A DNA stretch of 23,317 nt from CAADGL01 sp964643885. GTDB taxonomy: Bacteria > Planctomycetota > Phycisphaerae > UBA1845 > Fen-1342. The translations under genes were made by a program, and so were the position numbers. The stretch is taken from positions 1 to 23,317 of the forward strand of contig CAZXUI010000074.1 in NCBI GenBank assembly GCA_964643885.1, given 5' to 3'. The stretch's first letter is position 1. Every line of letters begins with the position of its first letter. This document shows positions 7,567-14,878 of the stretch, one piece after another. The notes beneath the pieces were generated by a model. The model was not told the origin of the DNA and did no database searches. It saw only the letters and a list, made by a program, of their open reading frames with translations.

Positions 7567-8697
7567 TCAGCCCGGCGGCAGGGCATCGATGAGCTGCCGC
7601 ATCTCCTCCGTCGTGTTGTAAAAGTGCGGGCTCGCCCGCAATCGCCCCTGCCGCGTCGCCAGCACGATCTTGAACTCCGAACGCAGGTGTTTGCGGAGCA
7701 CGTCCGGGTCGTGCCGCTCCGACGAGAAGGAGACGATGCCGCTCCATTCGCTCGGCGTCCGCGGGCTGTGCACCTTCCACCCCTTGGACCGCAGCCCCTC
7801 GGCCAGCAGGTCCGTGTTCTGCTTCACGCGGTACTGGACGTTGTCGATCCCGATCTCCAGCAGGTAGGCCATCGACGCGCCCAGCCCGCAGATGCCCGCC
7901 AGGTTGTAGACCCCGGAATCGAACCGGCGGGCGTCGTCATGCAGATCGAAGCGCGGCTCCGGAGCCTCGTAGCTGGTCTTCATGCACATGTAGCCCGGCT
8001 CGCTCGGCCGCAGGTGGCCCAGCAGCTCCCGCCGGCAATAGAAGACGCCGATGCCCTCCGGCGAGACCAGCCACTTGTGCCCGCCGGCGGCCAGAAAGTC
8101 GATGTGCATGGCCCGCACGTCGGTCGGGTGCACACCCAGCGACTGGATCGCATCGACGAGCAGCAGCACACCCTTGTCCAGGCAGAATTCGCCCAGCCGG
8201 GCCAGGTCCATGCGGAACCCGTTCGACCACTGCACCGACGAGACGGCCACCAGACGGGTGCGGCGGTCCACGGCGGCAGTGATGCGGTCGAAGGGGATGC
8301 GGCCATCCTCGTCGCGGACGCGCTTGAGCGCCACCCCGCGCGATTCGAGGTTCAGCCATGGATAGACGTTGGCCGGGAACTCCATCGAGGTCGAGACGAC
8401 GTTGTCGCCCGTGACCCACTGGATGCCGTTGGCGACGTAATTGATCCCCTCGCTGGTGTTCTTGACGAAGGTGATCTCGCCGGGATCGGCGTGAATCAGG
8501 CGCGCAGCGGTCTGGCGGACGCGCTCCGCGGCGCGATAGTACGTCCCCGCCAGGTAGGCTGACTCCGCCAGCTCCCGAGCGTACCCCGCCAGCGCCTCGG
8601 CGGCCGGCAGAGACAGCGGCGCCACCGCCGCGTGGTTCATGAAGTTGAAGTTCCGCGTAATCGGGAAACTCTGCCGGATCTCGTCAAGCGTCTTCAT
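7567..8697 (-). CDS. PLP-dependent class V aminotransferase (cysteine desulfurase-like)
   Basis: A 376-residue cytoplasmic fold-type I PLP enzyme. Visible family features are NHAAVAPLS near the N-terminus (21-29), TFVKNTSEGIN (76-86) that contacts the cofactor phosphate, VDAIQSLGV (181-189) with the Asp that pairs with the pyridine nitrogen, and the Schiff-base lysine K208 in AAGGHKWL. Length is normal for the class. The family includes cysteine desulfurases, isopenicillin-N epimerase-like enzymes and kynureninase-like proteins. I see no clear active-site Cys loop of SufS/NifS before the C-terminus, so the reaction is left open. The start ATG 8697 keeps the whole N-terminal helix. No sulfur-mobilisation (suf/isc) genes are next to it. 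It is divergent from hslU. Confidence 0.9.
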   Translation of the reverse strand: MKTLDEIRQSFPITRNFNFMNHAAVAPLSLPAAEALAGYARELAESAYLAGTYYRAAERVRQTAARLIHADPGEITFVKNTSEGINYVANGIQWVTGDNVVSTSMEFPANVYPWLNLESRGVALKRVRDEDGRIPFDRITAAVDRRTRLVAVSSVQWSNGFRMDLARLGEFCLDKGVLLLVDAIQSLGVHPTDVRAMHIDFLAAGGHKWLVSPEGIGVFYCRRELLGHLRPSEPGYMCMKTSYEAPEPRFDLHDDARRFDSGVYNLAGICGLGASMAYLLEIGIDNVQYRVKQNTDLLAEGLRSKGWKVHSPRTPSEWSGIVSFSSERHDPDVLRKHLRSEFKIVLATRQGRLRASPHFYNTTEEMRQLIDALPPG

Positions 8698-8738
8698 CGC
8701 GTCCCGTTTCTCTCGCTCATCCTGCCCAGCGCCCTACC

Positions 8739-8744
8739 ATTGTA
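8739..8744 (-). promoter_or_regulatory. Possible -10 box of the aminotransferase gene
   Basis: TACAAT on the minus strand (8744-8739), in a GCG-TACAAT-GG context, lies about 40 bases upstream of ATG 8697. No good -35 is seen 16-18 bases further upstream. Confidence 0.4.
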
Positions 8745-8854
8745 CGCACGCCCCTTCAGTTCATTATGCAATTCGCATGTCCCCGCGCTGCACCGGCCGT
8801 CTTTTTCGGCCCCGCGGCGGCGCCGAATCCGCGCCCTGCCGGCCGCGGCCGCGT

Positions 8855-8884
8855 TTGCGACCGCGCCGGCCGAGCCCATACAAT
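8855..8884 (+). promoter_or_regulatory. Probable hslU promoter
   Basis: TTGCGA (8855-8860), an 18-base spacer and TACAAT (8879-8884) point toward hslU, giving a leader of about 57 bases before GTG 8948. Confidence 0.5.
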
Positions 8885-8947
8885 CCTGCGGGTTCCGCCG
8901 GCCGCCGCAAGCGCGGCACGCGGCGGGCGCGACGCGGAAGAGGGCAC

Positions 8948-10288
8948 GTGGCGGAGCAGACCCCGCGGCAATTGGTGCAAGCGCTCGACCGGTACATTAT
9001 CGGCCAGGAAGACGCGAAGCGCGCTGTCGCGATCGCGATCCGCAACCGCTGGCGGCGGCTTCAACTCTCCGGCGACCTGCGCGAAGACGTCCTTCCCAAG
9101 AACATCCTCATGATCGGCCCGACCGGCGTCGGCAAGACCGAGATCGCCCGCCGCCTGGCGCTGCTCATCCAGGCCCCCTTCGTGAAGGTCGAGGCGACCA
9201 AATTCACCGAGGTCGGCTATCACGGCCGCGACGTCGACGGAATCATCCGCGACCTGGTCGAGCGTGCCGTCGCGCTGGAGCGGCAGATCGCCGCCGAATC
9301 GATCCGCGAGAAGGCCGTCCGGCAGGCGGAAGAGCGCATCATCGACCAGCTCCTGCCGGGGCTGGATGACGACAGCCTGGGCGAGGGCGACACCCACGAG
9401 CGGCGTCAGCGGACGCGCGAGAAGCTCCGGAGCCAGCTCCGCTCCGGGGCGCTGGCGGATCGCACGATCGAGGTCACGAGCAACGAGCGGAGCGTGCCGG
9501 GCCACGTGCTGGCGACGATGGGGCTCGACCAGATGGGCCCCGAGTTCGAGCAGTTCATGGAGCGGATCATCCCCCGCAGCGTCCGCCGCCAGCGCGTTGC
9601 GGTGCCGCAGGCGCTGGAGGTGCTGACGCAGCAGGAGATCGACCGGCTGATCGACCACGAGGCGCTGCACGCATCCGCCATCCGCCGCTGCGAACAGACC
9701 GGAATCGTTTTCCTCGACGAGCTGGACAAGATCTGCGGCAGCCCGATCGGCGACGTGGGCGGGCCGGAGGTCTCGCGGACCGGCGTGCAGCGCGACCTGC
9801 TGCCTCTGGTCGAGGGCACCGCCATCAGCACTCGCTACGGCCTGGTTCACACCGACCACGTTCTCTTCATCGCGGCCGGGGCGTTCACGCACGCCCGCCC
9901 GAGCGACCTGATGCCCGAGTTGCAGGGCCGCTTCCCGATCCGTGTCGAGCTGGCCGACCTGAGCGCGGATGACTACTACCGCATTCTGACCGAGCCGGCC
10001 AACGCGTTGATCAAGCAGCAGATCGCACTGATGCAGACCGAGGGGGTTCACCTGCGTTTCACCGACGAGGCGATCCGCGAGATGGCCGCGATGGCCTACC
10101 GGGCCAACGAGCTGCTCGAGAACATCGGCGCCCGCCGCCTCTACACGATCGTCGAGAAGGTCGTCGACGACATCGCCTTCAACGCCTCGGACGCGGTCAA
10201 CAAGGAGGTCACGATCGACGTGGATTACGTCCGCATCCGGCTCTCAGACGTGCTGGAAGACGAGGAACGCAGCCAGTACGAGCTTTGA
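8948..10288 (+). CDS. hslU: HslU, ATPase/unfoldase subunit of the HslUV (ClpYQ) protease
   Basis: A 446-residue AAA+ protein that unfolds substrates and feeds them to the HslV peptidase. Walker A is GPTGVGKT (57-64). Walker B is VFLDEL (254-259), and VSRTGVQRDLLPLVEG follows. The intermediate (I) domain occupies about 105-235, and the C-domain contains TDHVLFIAAGAF and ENIGARRL. The pore loop at 90-93 is GYHG, where E. coli HslU has GYVG. The C-terminal tail, which docks into HslV, is EERSQYEL and keeps the terminal Leu. The start is GTG 8948, with GGAAGAGGG just upstream; this matches the family length (E. coli 443) and discards an upstream open stretch that reaches into the divergent gene. 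No hslV gene flanks it, although the two are usually adjacent. Confidence 0.97.
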   Translation: MAEQTPRQLVQALDRYIIGQEDAKRAVAIAIRNRWRRLQLSGDLREDVLPKNILMIGPTGVGKTEIARRLALLIQAPFVKVEATKFTEVGYHGRDVDGIIRDLVERAVALERQIAAESIREKAVRQAEERIIDQLLPGLDDDSLGEGDTHERRQRTREKLRSQLRSGALADRTIEVTSNERSVPGHVLATMGLDQMGPEFEQFMERIIPRSVRRQRVAVPQALEVLTQQEIDRLIDHEALHASAIRRCEQTGIVFLDELDKICGSPIGDVGGPEVSRTGVQRDLLPLVEGTAISTRYGLVHTDHVLFIAAGAFTHARPSDLMPELQGRFPIRVELADLSADDYYRILTEPANALIKQQIALMQTEGVHLRFTDEAIREMAAMAYRANELLENIGARRLYTIVEKVVDDIAFNASDAVNKEVTIDVDYVRIRLSDVLEDEERSQYEL

Positions 10289-10299
10289 ACCGTGGGTGG

Positions 10300-10319
10300 G
10301 GCAGGCGTCTGCGCCTGCC
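10300..10319. terminator. Bidirectional hairpin between convergent hslU and STAS genes
   Basis: GGCAGGCG (10300-10307) and CGCCTGCC (10312-10319) form a perfect 8-bp stem with a TCTG loop, 12 bases after the hslU stop codon and 20 bases past the stop of the converging STAS gene. No T-run follows. Confidence 0.5.
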
Positions 10320-10339
10320 GTTCGACAGCCGCCGCTCGC

Positions 10340-10678
10340 CTACCCATTCATCTGCAACGACGCCAGCCCCGTCGGAACGTCGTCGACCAGGTCGAAGATT
10401 CGGTCCAGGCCCGTCACCAGAAACACGCCCCACACGTGCCGGTTGATGCCGCAGAGCTTGAGCCGCCGCCCGTTCGTGCTCGTGACCAGCTTGCGCAGCT
10501 TGAGCAGCTTGGCGATGTTCGACGAGTTCAGGTAGTTGACCGCGCCGAAGTTCAGCAGCACGTCCAGTTGGGCATTGTTCGTGCACTGCTCGATGATGTG
10601 CGACAGATCGTCGGAGAACTGCGGGTCATCCGCCAGCTCCGCCAGCAGCACTCGCTCGGACCATTGCTCGATCGGCAT
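10340..10678 (-). CDS. Stand-alone STAS-domain protein (anti-sigma-factor-antagonist type)
   Basis: A 112-residue single-domain protein resembling SpoIIAA/RsbV. The core strand-loop-helix is LDVLLNFGAVNYLNSSNIAKLLKLRK. It matches the family pattern in which an aspartate or asparagine precedes two serines (here N51-S52-S53), one of which is the phosphorylated residue in SpoIIAA. In that family an anti-sigma kinase phosphorylates the STAS protein and a PP2C phosphatase reverses this. Neither partner gene is nearby, so it may act with a remote partner or in another STAS role. ATG 10678 is preceded by an AAAGGCGAG ribosome-binding site. The gene converges with hslU and has its own candidate promoter about 80 bases upstream. 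Confidence 0.85.
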   Translation of the reverse strand: MPIEQWSERVLLAELADDPQFSDDLSHIIEQCTNNAQLDVLLNFGAVNYLNSSNIAKLLKLRKLVTSTNGRRLKLCGINRHVWGVFLVTGLDRIFDLVDDVPTGLASLQMNG

Positions 10679-10753
10679 ACTCGCCTTTCACACGCCGCCC
10701 ATGCCACGGCCGGCAGCCGGCCGCACGCGCCTCGGCGCTCAATCCGTCCCGAA

Positions 10754-10783
10754 ACGGTACGGTCGCGCCGGCCGCGCTGTCAA
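10754..10783 (-). promoter_or_regulatory. Possible promoter of the STAS gene
   Basis: On the minus strand a perfect -35 TTGACA (10783-10778) is followed after 18 bases by TACCGT (10759-10754), a partial -10 match. The leader to ATG 10678 would be about 70 bases. Confidence 0.4.
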
Positions 10784-10820
10784 CCCGCCGCACCATCACC
10801 GGCGCCGCCGCCGGCCGCGC

Positions 10821-10860
10821 AGGAAGAAGGGCCGCCGGCGGAGAGACTACCAGCGGCCCT
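10821..10860 (-). terminator. Rho-independent-like terminator of the HNH gene
   Basis: On the minus strand AGGGCCGC (10860-10853) pairs perfectly with GCGGCCCT (10835-10828), followed by TTCTTCC. It begins 15 bases after the HNH stop codon. The T-tract is broken by C, so strength is uncertain. Confidence 0.55.
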
Positions 10861-10875
10861 GCGGGTGGTCGACGG

Positions 10876-11517
10876 TTACTTGAGCTCGACGTTCCAGTAC
10901 GCGAAGTCGATGAACTGCTTCCAGCTCGCATACTTCGAATCGCTCAGCTTGACGGTCAGCAGCGGCGAGCGGCGCGGCCGCCGCGGAGGATGCGTCAGCG
11001 TCATATGAGCCTGCTCGGGCGTGCGCCCGCCCTTTCGGACGTTGCAGCGGACGCAGGCGCAGACGACGTTCTCCCAGGCAGTGCGCCCGCCCTGCGAGCG
11101 CGGAACGACGTGATCGACGCTCAGCTCGCTGGTCGGGAAGCGCCGGCCGCAGTACTGACAGCGGTTCTGATCGCGCGCGAAGAGGTTGCGGCGGTTGAGC
11201 TTCACCTCGCTGCGCGGCAGGCGATCGAACACCAGCAGCCGCACGATCTTGGGAACCGCGATCTGAAAGCGGACCGTCCGGATCCAGTCGTGCCGCTCCG
11301 GCTCGAACTGCGCCTTGGCCGCACTGACCTCGACCCAGTCGTTGAAATCATACGACAGGTACTTGCCGTCCTCGCAAGCGACGACCTCGGCCAGCTCGCG
11401 ATAGAGCAGGGTGAACGCCCGCCGCGCGCTCACCACCCGCACCGCCATGTAAAGGCGGTTCAGCAGCAGCACGCTGGTGGACAGCGGCGAAGTATCGAAG
11501 GTCGCAGCCACGCTCAC
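10876..11517 (-). CDS. HNH-endonuclease-family protein
   Basis: A 213-residue protein with a C-terminal HNH module. Two zinc knuckles, CQYC (120-123) and CVRC (155-158), flank DHVVPRSQGG (135-144), which carries the catalytic His136, and N150 in the following helix. The N-terminal 110 residues (STSVLLLNRLYMAVRVVSAR and EDGKYLSYDFNDW) form a separate conserved-looking domain that I know only from HNH proteins of this type. They may nick DNA, but the biological role is not established. I chose GTG 11517 because GGGAG lies 8 bases upstream and because the promoter at 11561-11589 overlaps the longer reading frame. It stands alone, with no methyltransferase or phage genes nearby, so a restriction role is not supported here. 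Confidence 0.88.
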   Translation of the reverse strand: MSVAATFDTSPLSTSVLLLNRLYMAVRVVSARRAFTLLYRELAEVVACEDGKYLSYDFNDWVEVSAAKAQFEPERHDWIRTVRFQIAVPKIVRLLVFDRLPRSEVKLNRRNLFARDQNRCQYCGRRFPTSELSVDHVVPRSQGGRTAWENVVCACVRCNVRKGGRTPEQAHMTLTHPPRRPRRSPLLTVKLSDSKYASWKQFIDFAYWNVELK

Positions 11518-11560
11518 CGAAACCACTCCCGACGCGGCGCACCGGCCGCAGAGTCGTACG

Positions 11561-11589
11561 AGTCTAGCCGCTTCGCTCCCCAGCCGCAA
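11561..11589 (-). promoter_or_regulatory. Probable promoter of the HNH gene
   Basis: On the minus strand TTGCGG (11589-11584) and TAGACT (11566-11561) are spaced by 17 bases. The leader to GTG 11517 is about 37 bases and contains the ribosome-binding site. Confidence 0.55.
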
Positions 11590-11669
11590 GGCGAGCGGGC
11601 TTCTTCGCGCAACGCTAATATATTTCGAGCAGAGAACTTAGAGCGCACCTTAGCGTGCCGAACCGTCCC

Positions 11670-11698
11670 TTGTCAGCCGCCGCCGTCTGCGAGATAAC
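11670..11698 (+). promoter_or_regulatory. Promoter of the membrane/TPR gene, apparently leaderless
   Basis: TTGTCA (11670-11675), a 17-base spacer and GATAAC (11693-11698) form a sigma-70-type promoter. The ATG at 11705 is only 7 bases after the -10, so transcription would begin at or next to the start codon. No ribosome-binding site is possible in that space. Confidence 0.5.
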
Positions 11699-11704
11699 GC
11701 CCCC

Positions 11705-14449
11705 ATGAGCGACCCCCAACCGGCCACGTCCAGCCCGCAGAGCCGCCCGCTCCCCGGGTCGACCGCGGGCGTCCTCGGGGCCGTTCTGCTGCTCGTATTC
11801 ATCTATGTCAGCGGGGCACCCGCCCTTGACGCCGACTGGCTCCAGGGCGACGAGCAGATCTTCATCGCCGCCAACCCGGACGTCACCGGCGCCGGCCGGT
11901 CCGAGACACTCTGGCAGCGGGTCGTCGGCATCTTCTCCCGCACGCACGACGACCTCTATCAGCCTTTCACCATCGCCACGTACGCCATCGAGTGGTCGCT
12001 CTGGGGCGAAGACCGCGCCCGCATGATCCGCCAGACCGACGTGCTCATCCACGCGCTCAACGCGATGCTCGTCTGGGCCGCGCTGGCCGCGTTGCTCGGG
12101 CGCTTCACGTCGCTTCCCACGGCCGCGCGAATCGGCCTGGCCTGGTGCGGGGCCGCGGTCTGGGCCATGCACCCCGCACTGGCCGTAGCCTACGCCGCCG
12201 ATATGGGCCGGACACACCTGCTCGCGACGACCTTTCTGCTCACCAGTATGCTGTGCCACCTGCGTGCACTTCCGCTCGCGGCGAACTCGCTGCATCCGGC
12301 CGAGCCGCCGGCCGCCACGACCCACCGCCCCGCCTGGTTCGCCGCAGCCCTGGTCGCGCTGCTGCTCGCGATGCTCAACAAGGCACTCGTCGGCTGGGTC
12401 GTCGTCGTCGCGGCGCTCGAGGCGGCCACACTCGGCTGGCGGGCCGCCCTCCGCAGCCCGCGCGTCTATGCCGTTCTCGCGATTTGCGCCTTCTTCGCCG
12501 CGCTGACGCTCTGGACCTCCGCCCGCTCATCGCTGCTTGAGGACGCTCCGCCCCCGCTCTTCGGTGACCCGCTCGCCCGCGCCGCCGTCGGCATGGCCAT
12601 TTACCTCCGCAGCTTCTTCGCCCCGGGGCCGTGGCTGAGCTTCTGGTACCCGCCCGACCCCAGCACTTCCTGGACCTACCCGCCAGTCTGGGCCGGCACC
12701 GCCGCGATCGCCCTGATTCTCCTCGCCGCCGCCCTCGCCGCGCGCCAGCCCGAGACTCGCGGCGCCGCCCTGGGGCTGCTTTGGTTCCTCGGCATGTGGC
12801 TGCCGGCCAGCGATCTGGTCGGCACTCGCGTTCAGGCCGCGCAGGACCGATATCTCTATCAACCCGTCCTCGGGCTGATCCTCGCCGCGCTCGTCCTCGT
12901 CGCACATTGGCTCGCCCGCGGCCGCGACAAGCTCCCCGCGCGGCTAAACGCAGCGATCGCCGTCGCCGCGCTGATCGCCGTCGCCTCAATTCCCCTCAAC
13001 ACGGCCCGCGTCGCGGCCGCACGGGATACGATCGACCGGGCCCGGTCGATTGCTGAGCAGAACCCCGACGACCCGCGCGTGCTCGAGCTTCTGGCGCGGG
13101 CATATGTCTACGAGCTCGGCCGACTCGCACCCCACCTCGCCACGATCGCGCTACCGCCCGCACCGGCCACCCAACCGGACACCGCGTCTTCGCAACCGGC
13201 GACGCAGACCGCAACGCAGCCGCAGGCCCCGCCCGCCCTGGTCCGTTTTCAGCAGCTCTACGACGCCGCAATTTCGGCCCTCGCCGCCGCGTCGAACTCC
13301 GCCCGCGACAATCCGCGCTACTTCTCCTCCACCGCCGACGCGGCCGCCCATGCCCGCCGACTCTCGTTTCAGCTCTGGGCCCTCGCGGAACTGGCCGGCG
13401 GTGATCCCAATCTGTACGGGGCGGCCTTGGGCGAGGCTCAGCGCGCCCACGAGCTGGAGCCCGACTCCTACCTCACCTGGACCCGCCTCGCCCATGCCTA
13501 TCGCTCGCTCGGCCGGCTCGACGAGGCCCGCCAGGCCTATGAGCAAATCGAAAAGCTCATCCCCCCGGCGGCCCCGGACCGCGGACTGCGGATGCTCGAG
13601 CACGCCACGCTCTACCTGAGCGGCTTCAACGATCCCGCGGCTGCACTGCCGCGCTTCCGAGCCGCTTTGCAGAGCGGCTCGCTGGTCGGCCCGGCCCGAA
13701 TCATGGCCCAGATCGGGCTGGCCCGCTGCGAGATCATGGCTGGCCAAGGAGTCACGGCCTATCACCTGCTTCAGGATGTGCTGATGCAGCAGCCTGACAA
13801 TCCCGAGGCGATGGTCGTGCTGGGCCTCTACCACCTGCGAAGCCACCACTTCCGAGAAGCCGCCGACGCCTATGCCGCCGTACTGAGCCGATTCCCGGTG
13901 CACTACGAGGCCCTCCGCGGCCTGCACGAAGCCTGCTCGCAGCTTGGAGACCTCCGCCCGGCCGCCGATGCGTGGCAGAGGGCCGCCAAGGCCGCCCCGG
14001 GCGAGCCCATCTTCGTCTCCTTCCTCGTCTGGGCCCTGGCCTGCATCGGAGATGAGCGGGCGGGCCCGGCGGCCGACCGGCTCGTGGAACAGGACCCGCC
14101 GAACCAATTCGGCCACTACAGCCGGATGCTGGTGGCACTCCGCGCGGGGCGAATCGACGAGGCATTGGCGGCGGCCGGCGAGGCCGCCGGGGGCGAGCCG
14201 CTGCCGCTGGCGCGGGAGTCGTGGCGCGCTCACGCCACGTTGCGCCTGATGCTGGAGCGTGGCGAGCTGCCGGCCGAGGCGGCGATCGTCTTCGCGGCGG
14301 TCTGCGGGCACGTCGGGCAGTCGGATCAGGGGTGTCAGATTCTGGAGCGGTTTCTGGCGCAGCATCCGGACTCGCCGTGGCGGCAGAGCGCGGAAAGTGT
14401 CATGAACCGACTGGAAGCTGCCGAAGAGAAGGGCGCCGAGTCGCGCTAA
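11705..14449 (+). CDS. TMTC-like polytopic membrane protein with C-terminal TPR repeats
   Basis: A 914-residue protein. The N-terminal half (about 20-435) has around ten hydrophobic segments. An early loop reads DDLYQPFTIATYAIEWSLWG (residues 82-101), followed by HALNAMLVWAALAALL; this resembles the YRPL...ALNALLV region of TMTC/PMT-like membrane glycosyltransferases, so a lipid-linked sugar transfer role is possible. Residues about 478-512 are a Pro/Thr/Gln-rich linker. The rest is a chain of tetratricopeptide-like helical pairs, for example SYLTWTRLAHAYRSLGRLDE and NPEAMVVLGLYHLRSHHFRE, probably exposed outside the cytoplasm as a protein-binding scaffold. No ribosome-binding site precedes ATG 11705. 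I infer the enzyme role only weakly; a pure scaffold is the alternative. Confidence 0.85.
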   Translation: MSDPQPATSSPQSRPLPGSTAGVLGAVLLLVFIYVSGAPALDADWLQGDEQIFIAANPDVTGAGRSETLWQRVVGIFSRTHDDLYQPFTIATYAIEWSLWGEDRARMIRQTDVLIHALNAMLVWAALAALLGRFTSLPTAARIGLAWCGAAVWAMHPALAVAYAADMGRTHLLATTFLLTSMLCHLRALPLAANSLHPAEPPAATTHRPAWFAAALVALLLAMLNKALVGWVVVVAALEAATLGWRAALRSPRVYAVLAICAFFAALTLWTSARSSLLEDAPPPLFGDPLARAAVGMAIYLRSFFAPGPWLSFWYPPDPSTSWTYPPVWAGTAAIALILLAAALAARQPETRGAALGLLWFLGMWLPASDLVGTRVQAAQDRYLYQPVLGLILAALVLVAHWLARGRDKLPARLNAAIAVAALIAVASIPLNTARVAAARDTIDRARSIAEQNPDDPRVLELLARAYVYELGRLAPHLATIALPPAPATQPDTASSQPATQTATQPQAPPALVRFQQLYDAAISALAAASNSARDNPRYFSSTADAAAHARRLSFQLWALAELAGGDPNLYGAALGEAQRAHELEPDSYLTWTRLAHAYRSLGRLDEARQAYEQIEKLIPPAAPDRGLRMLEHATLYLSGFNDPAAALPRFRAALQSGSLVGPARIMAQIGLARCEIMAGQGVTAYHLLQDVLMQQPDNPEAMVVLGLYHLRSHHFREAADAYAAVLSRFPVHYEALRGLHEACSQLGDLRPAADAWQRAAKAAPGEPIFVSFLVWALACIGDERAGPAADRLVEQDPPNQFGHYSRMLVALRAGRIDEALAAAGEAAGGEPLPLARESWRAHATLRLMLERGELPAEAAIVFAAVCGHVGQSDQGCQILERFLAQHPDSPWRQSAESVMNRLEAAEEKGAESR

Positions 14450-14459
14450 GCGTCCGAAT

Positions 14460-14482
14460 CGACAAAAACTTGGGAATTGTCG
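14460..14482. promoter_or_regulatory. Inverted repeat just upstream of the small RNA promoter
   Basis: CGACAA (14460-14465) and TTGTCG (14477-14482) are a perfect 6-bp inverted repeat with centres 17 bases apart, ending 10 bases before the -35 box. It could be an operator for a dimeric activator or a weak hairpin closing the upstream TPR transcript. Confidence 0.35.
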
Positions 14483-14492
14483 GCGCGACCTG

Positions 14493-14520
14493 TTGAAACT
14501 GTCAAGGACCTTGCTATACT
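14493..14520 (+). promoter_or_regulatory. Strong extended -10 promoter of the small RNA
   Basis: TTGAAA (14493-14498), a 16-base spacer and TATACT (14515-14520), preceded by TG at 14512-14513, make this the best promoter in the window. Transcription should start near 14526. Confidence 0.8.
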
Positions 14521-14525
14521 TTCCA

Positions 14526-14660
14526 ATGGGCAAACAGCCGGCGGCGGGAACGGAGACCACGCCGCACGACCTAACCTGCTTGCTCAAAACAACTTGCTTC
14601 CACTCGCTGCGGCACCCTCAGACCGCGCCAATACCCAAAGGGTGCCGCACGCCTTTTTTA
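14526..14660 (+). ncRNA. Putative small non-coding RNA, about 135 nt
   Basis: The unit is bounded by a strong promoter and a perfect intrinsic terminator, with no supported coding sequence. Hairpin 1 pairs GCGGCGGG (14541-14548) with CC-A-CGCCGC (14557-14565) around an AACGGAGA loop. A pyrimidine-rich, apparently single-stranded linker (14566-14607) contains two copies of CTTGCT and a CCTAACCTG stretch; it is the natural candidate for base pairing with mRNA. The terminator hairpin closes the 3' end. I see no match to the hallmark sequences of 6S, SRP, RNase P or tmRNA. An ATG at 14526 opens a frame, but it runs through the terminator to 14750 with an Arg/Pro-rich composition, so I regard it as non-coding. 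Confidence 0.65.
14608..14659 (+). terminator. Intrinsic terminator of the small RNA
   Basis: TGCGGCACCCT (14608-14618) pairs perfectly over 11 bp with AGGGTGCCGCA (14639-14649), with a 20-base loop. It is followed within five bases by six consecutive T (14654-14659). This is the only textbook terminator in the window. Confidence 0.85.
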
Positions 14661-14865
14661 TACAGACCCTCGATTCCGAATCGCCGCCGTCCCGGCCGTA
14701 GCCGCCGCATCGATGCCCGCTGCGCCGCGCTGATCGCCGGCCCGGCGTGAACTGCGCCGCCCTCGAAGCCCACGCGGCGGCTCGCACGACGGCCAATCTA
14801 CGCGACCGCGTCCGGCCGGCCGATCGGCGCAGTTATCAGCCGCCCCACTCTGTAGCTCGCACCGG

Positions 14866-14871
14866 TATAAT
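14866..14871 (+). promoter_or_regulatory. Consensus -10 box of the kinase gene, apparently leaderless
   Basis: A perfect TATAAT (14866-14871) in a CGG-TATAAT-CC context ends 7 bases before ATG 14879, so transcription should start at or within two bases of the start codon. The -35 region is poor. Confidence 0.55.
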
Positions 14872-14878
14872 CCGCCCC

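Larger units (their letters stand above)
14450..14878. other. 429-bp intergenic region holding a small RNA gene
   Basis: This gap between two plus-strand genes contains an inverted repeat at 14460-14482, a complete promoter at 14493-14520, a putative small RNA to about 14660, and the -10 box of the kinase gene at 14866-14871. The stretch 14663-14860 shows nothing I recognise. Confidence 0.7.

Noticed and set aside
7567..8697. Aminotransferase as SufS or IscS
   Set aside because: No suf or isc neighbours and no clear catalytic cysteine loop, so only the class V assignment is kept.
8639..8947. Long N-terminal extension of HslU
   Set aside because: It would overlap the divergent aminotransferase gene and exceeds the family length. 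GTG 8948 matches the known start region.
10876..11517. HNH protein as part of a restriction or anti-phage system
   Set aside because: No methyltransferase, helicase, or other defence gene is adjacent. The gene is flanked by a STAS gene and a membrane/TPR gene and has its own promoter and terminator.
11518..11589. Longer N-terminus of the HNH protein from ATG 11589
   Set aside because: A -35/-10 pair lies inside it, and GTG 11517 has a well-placed ribosome-binding site.
14526..14750. A possible leaderless small protein starting MGKQPAAGTETTPHD
   Set aside because: It reads through the perfect terminator and continues as Arg/Pro-rich sequence. The RNA interpretation explains promoter and terminator better.
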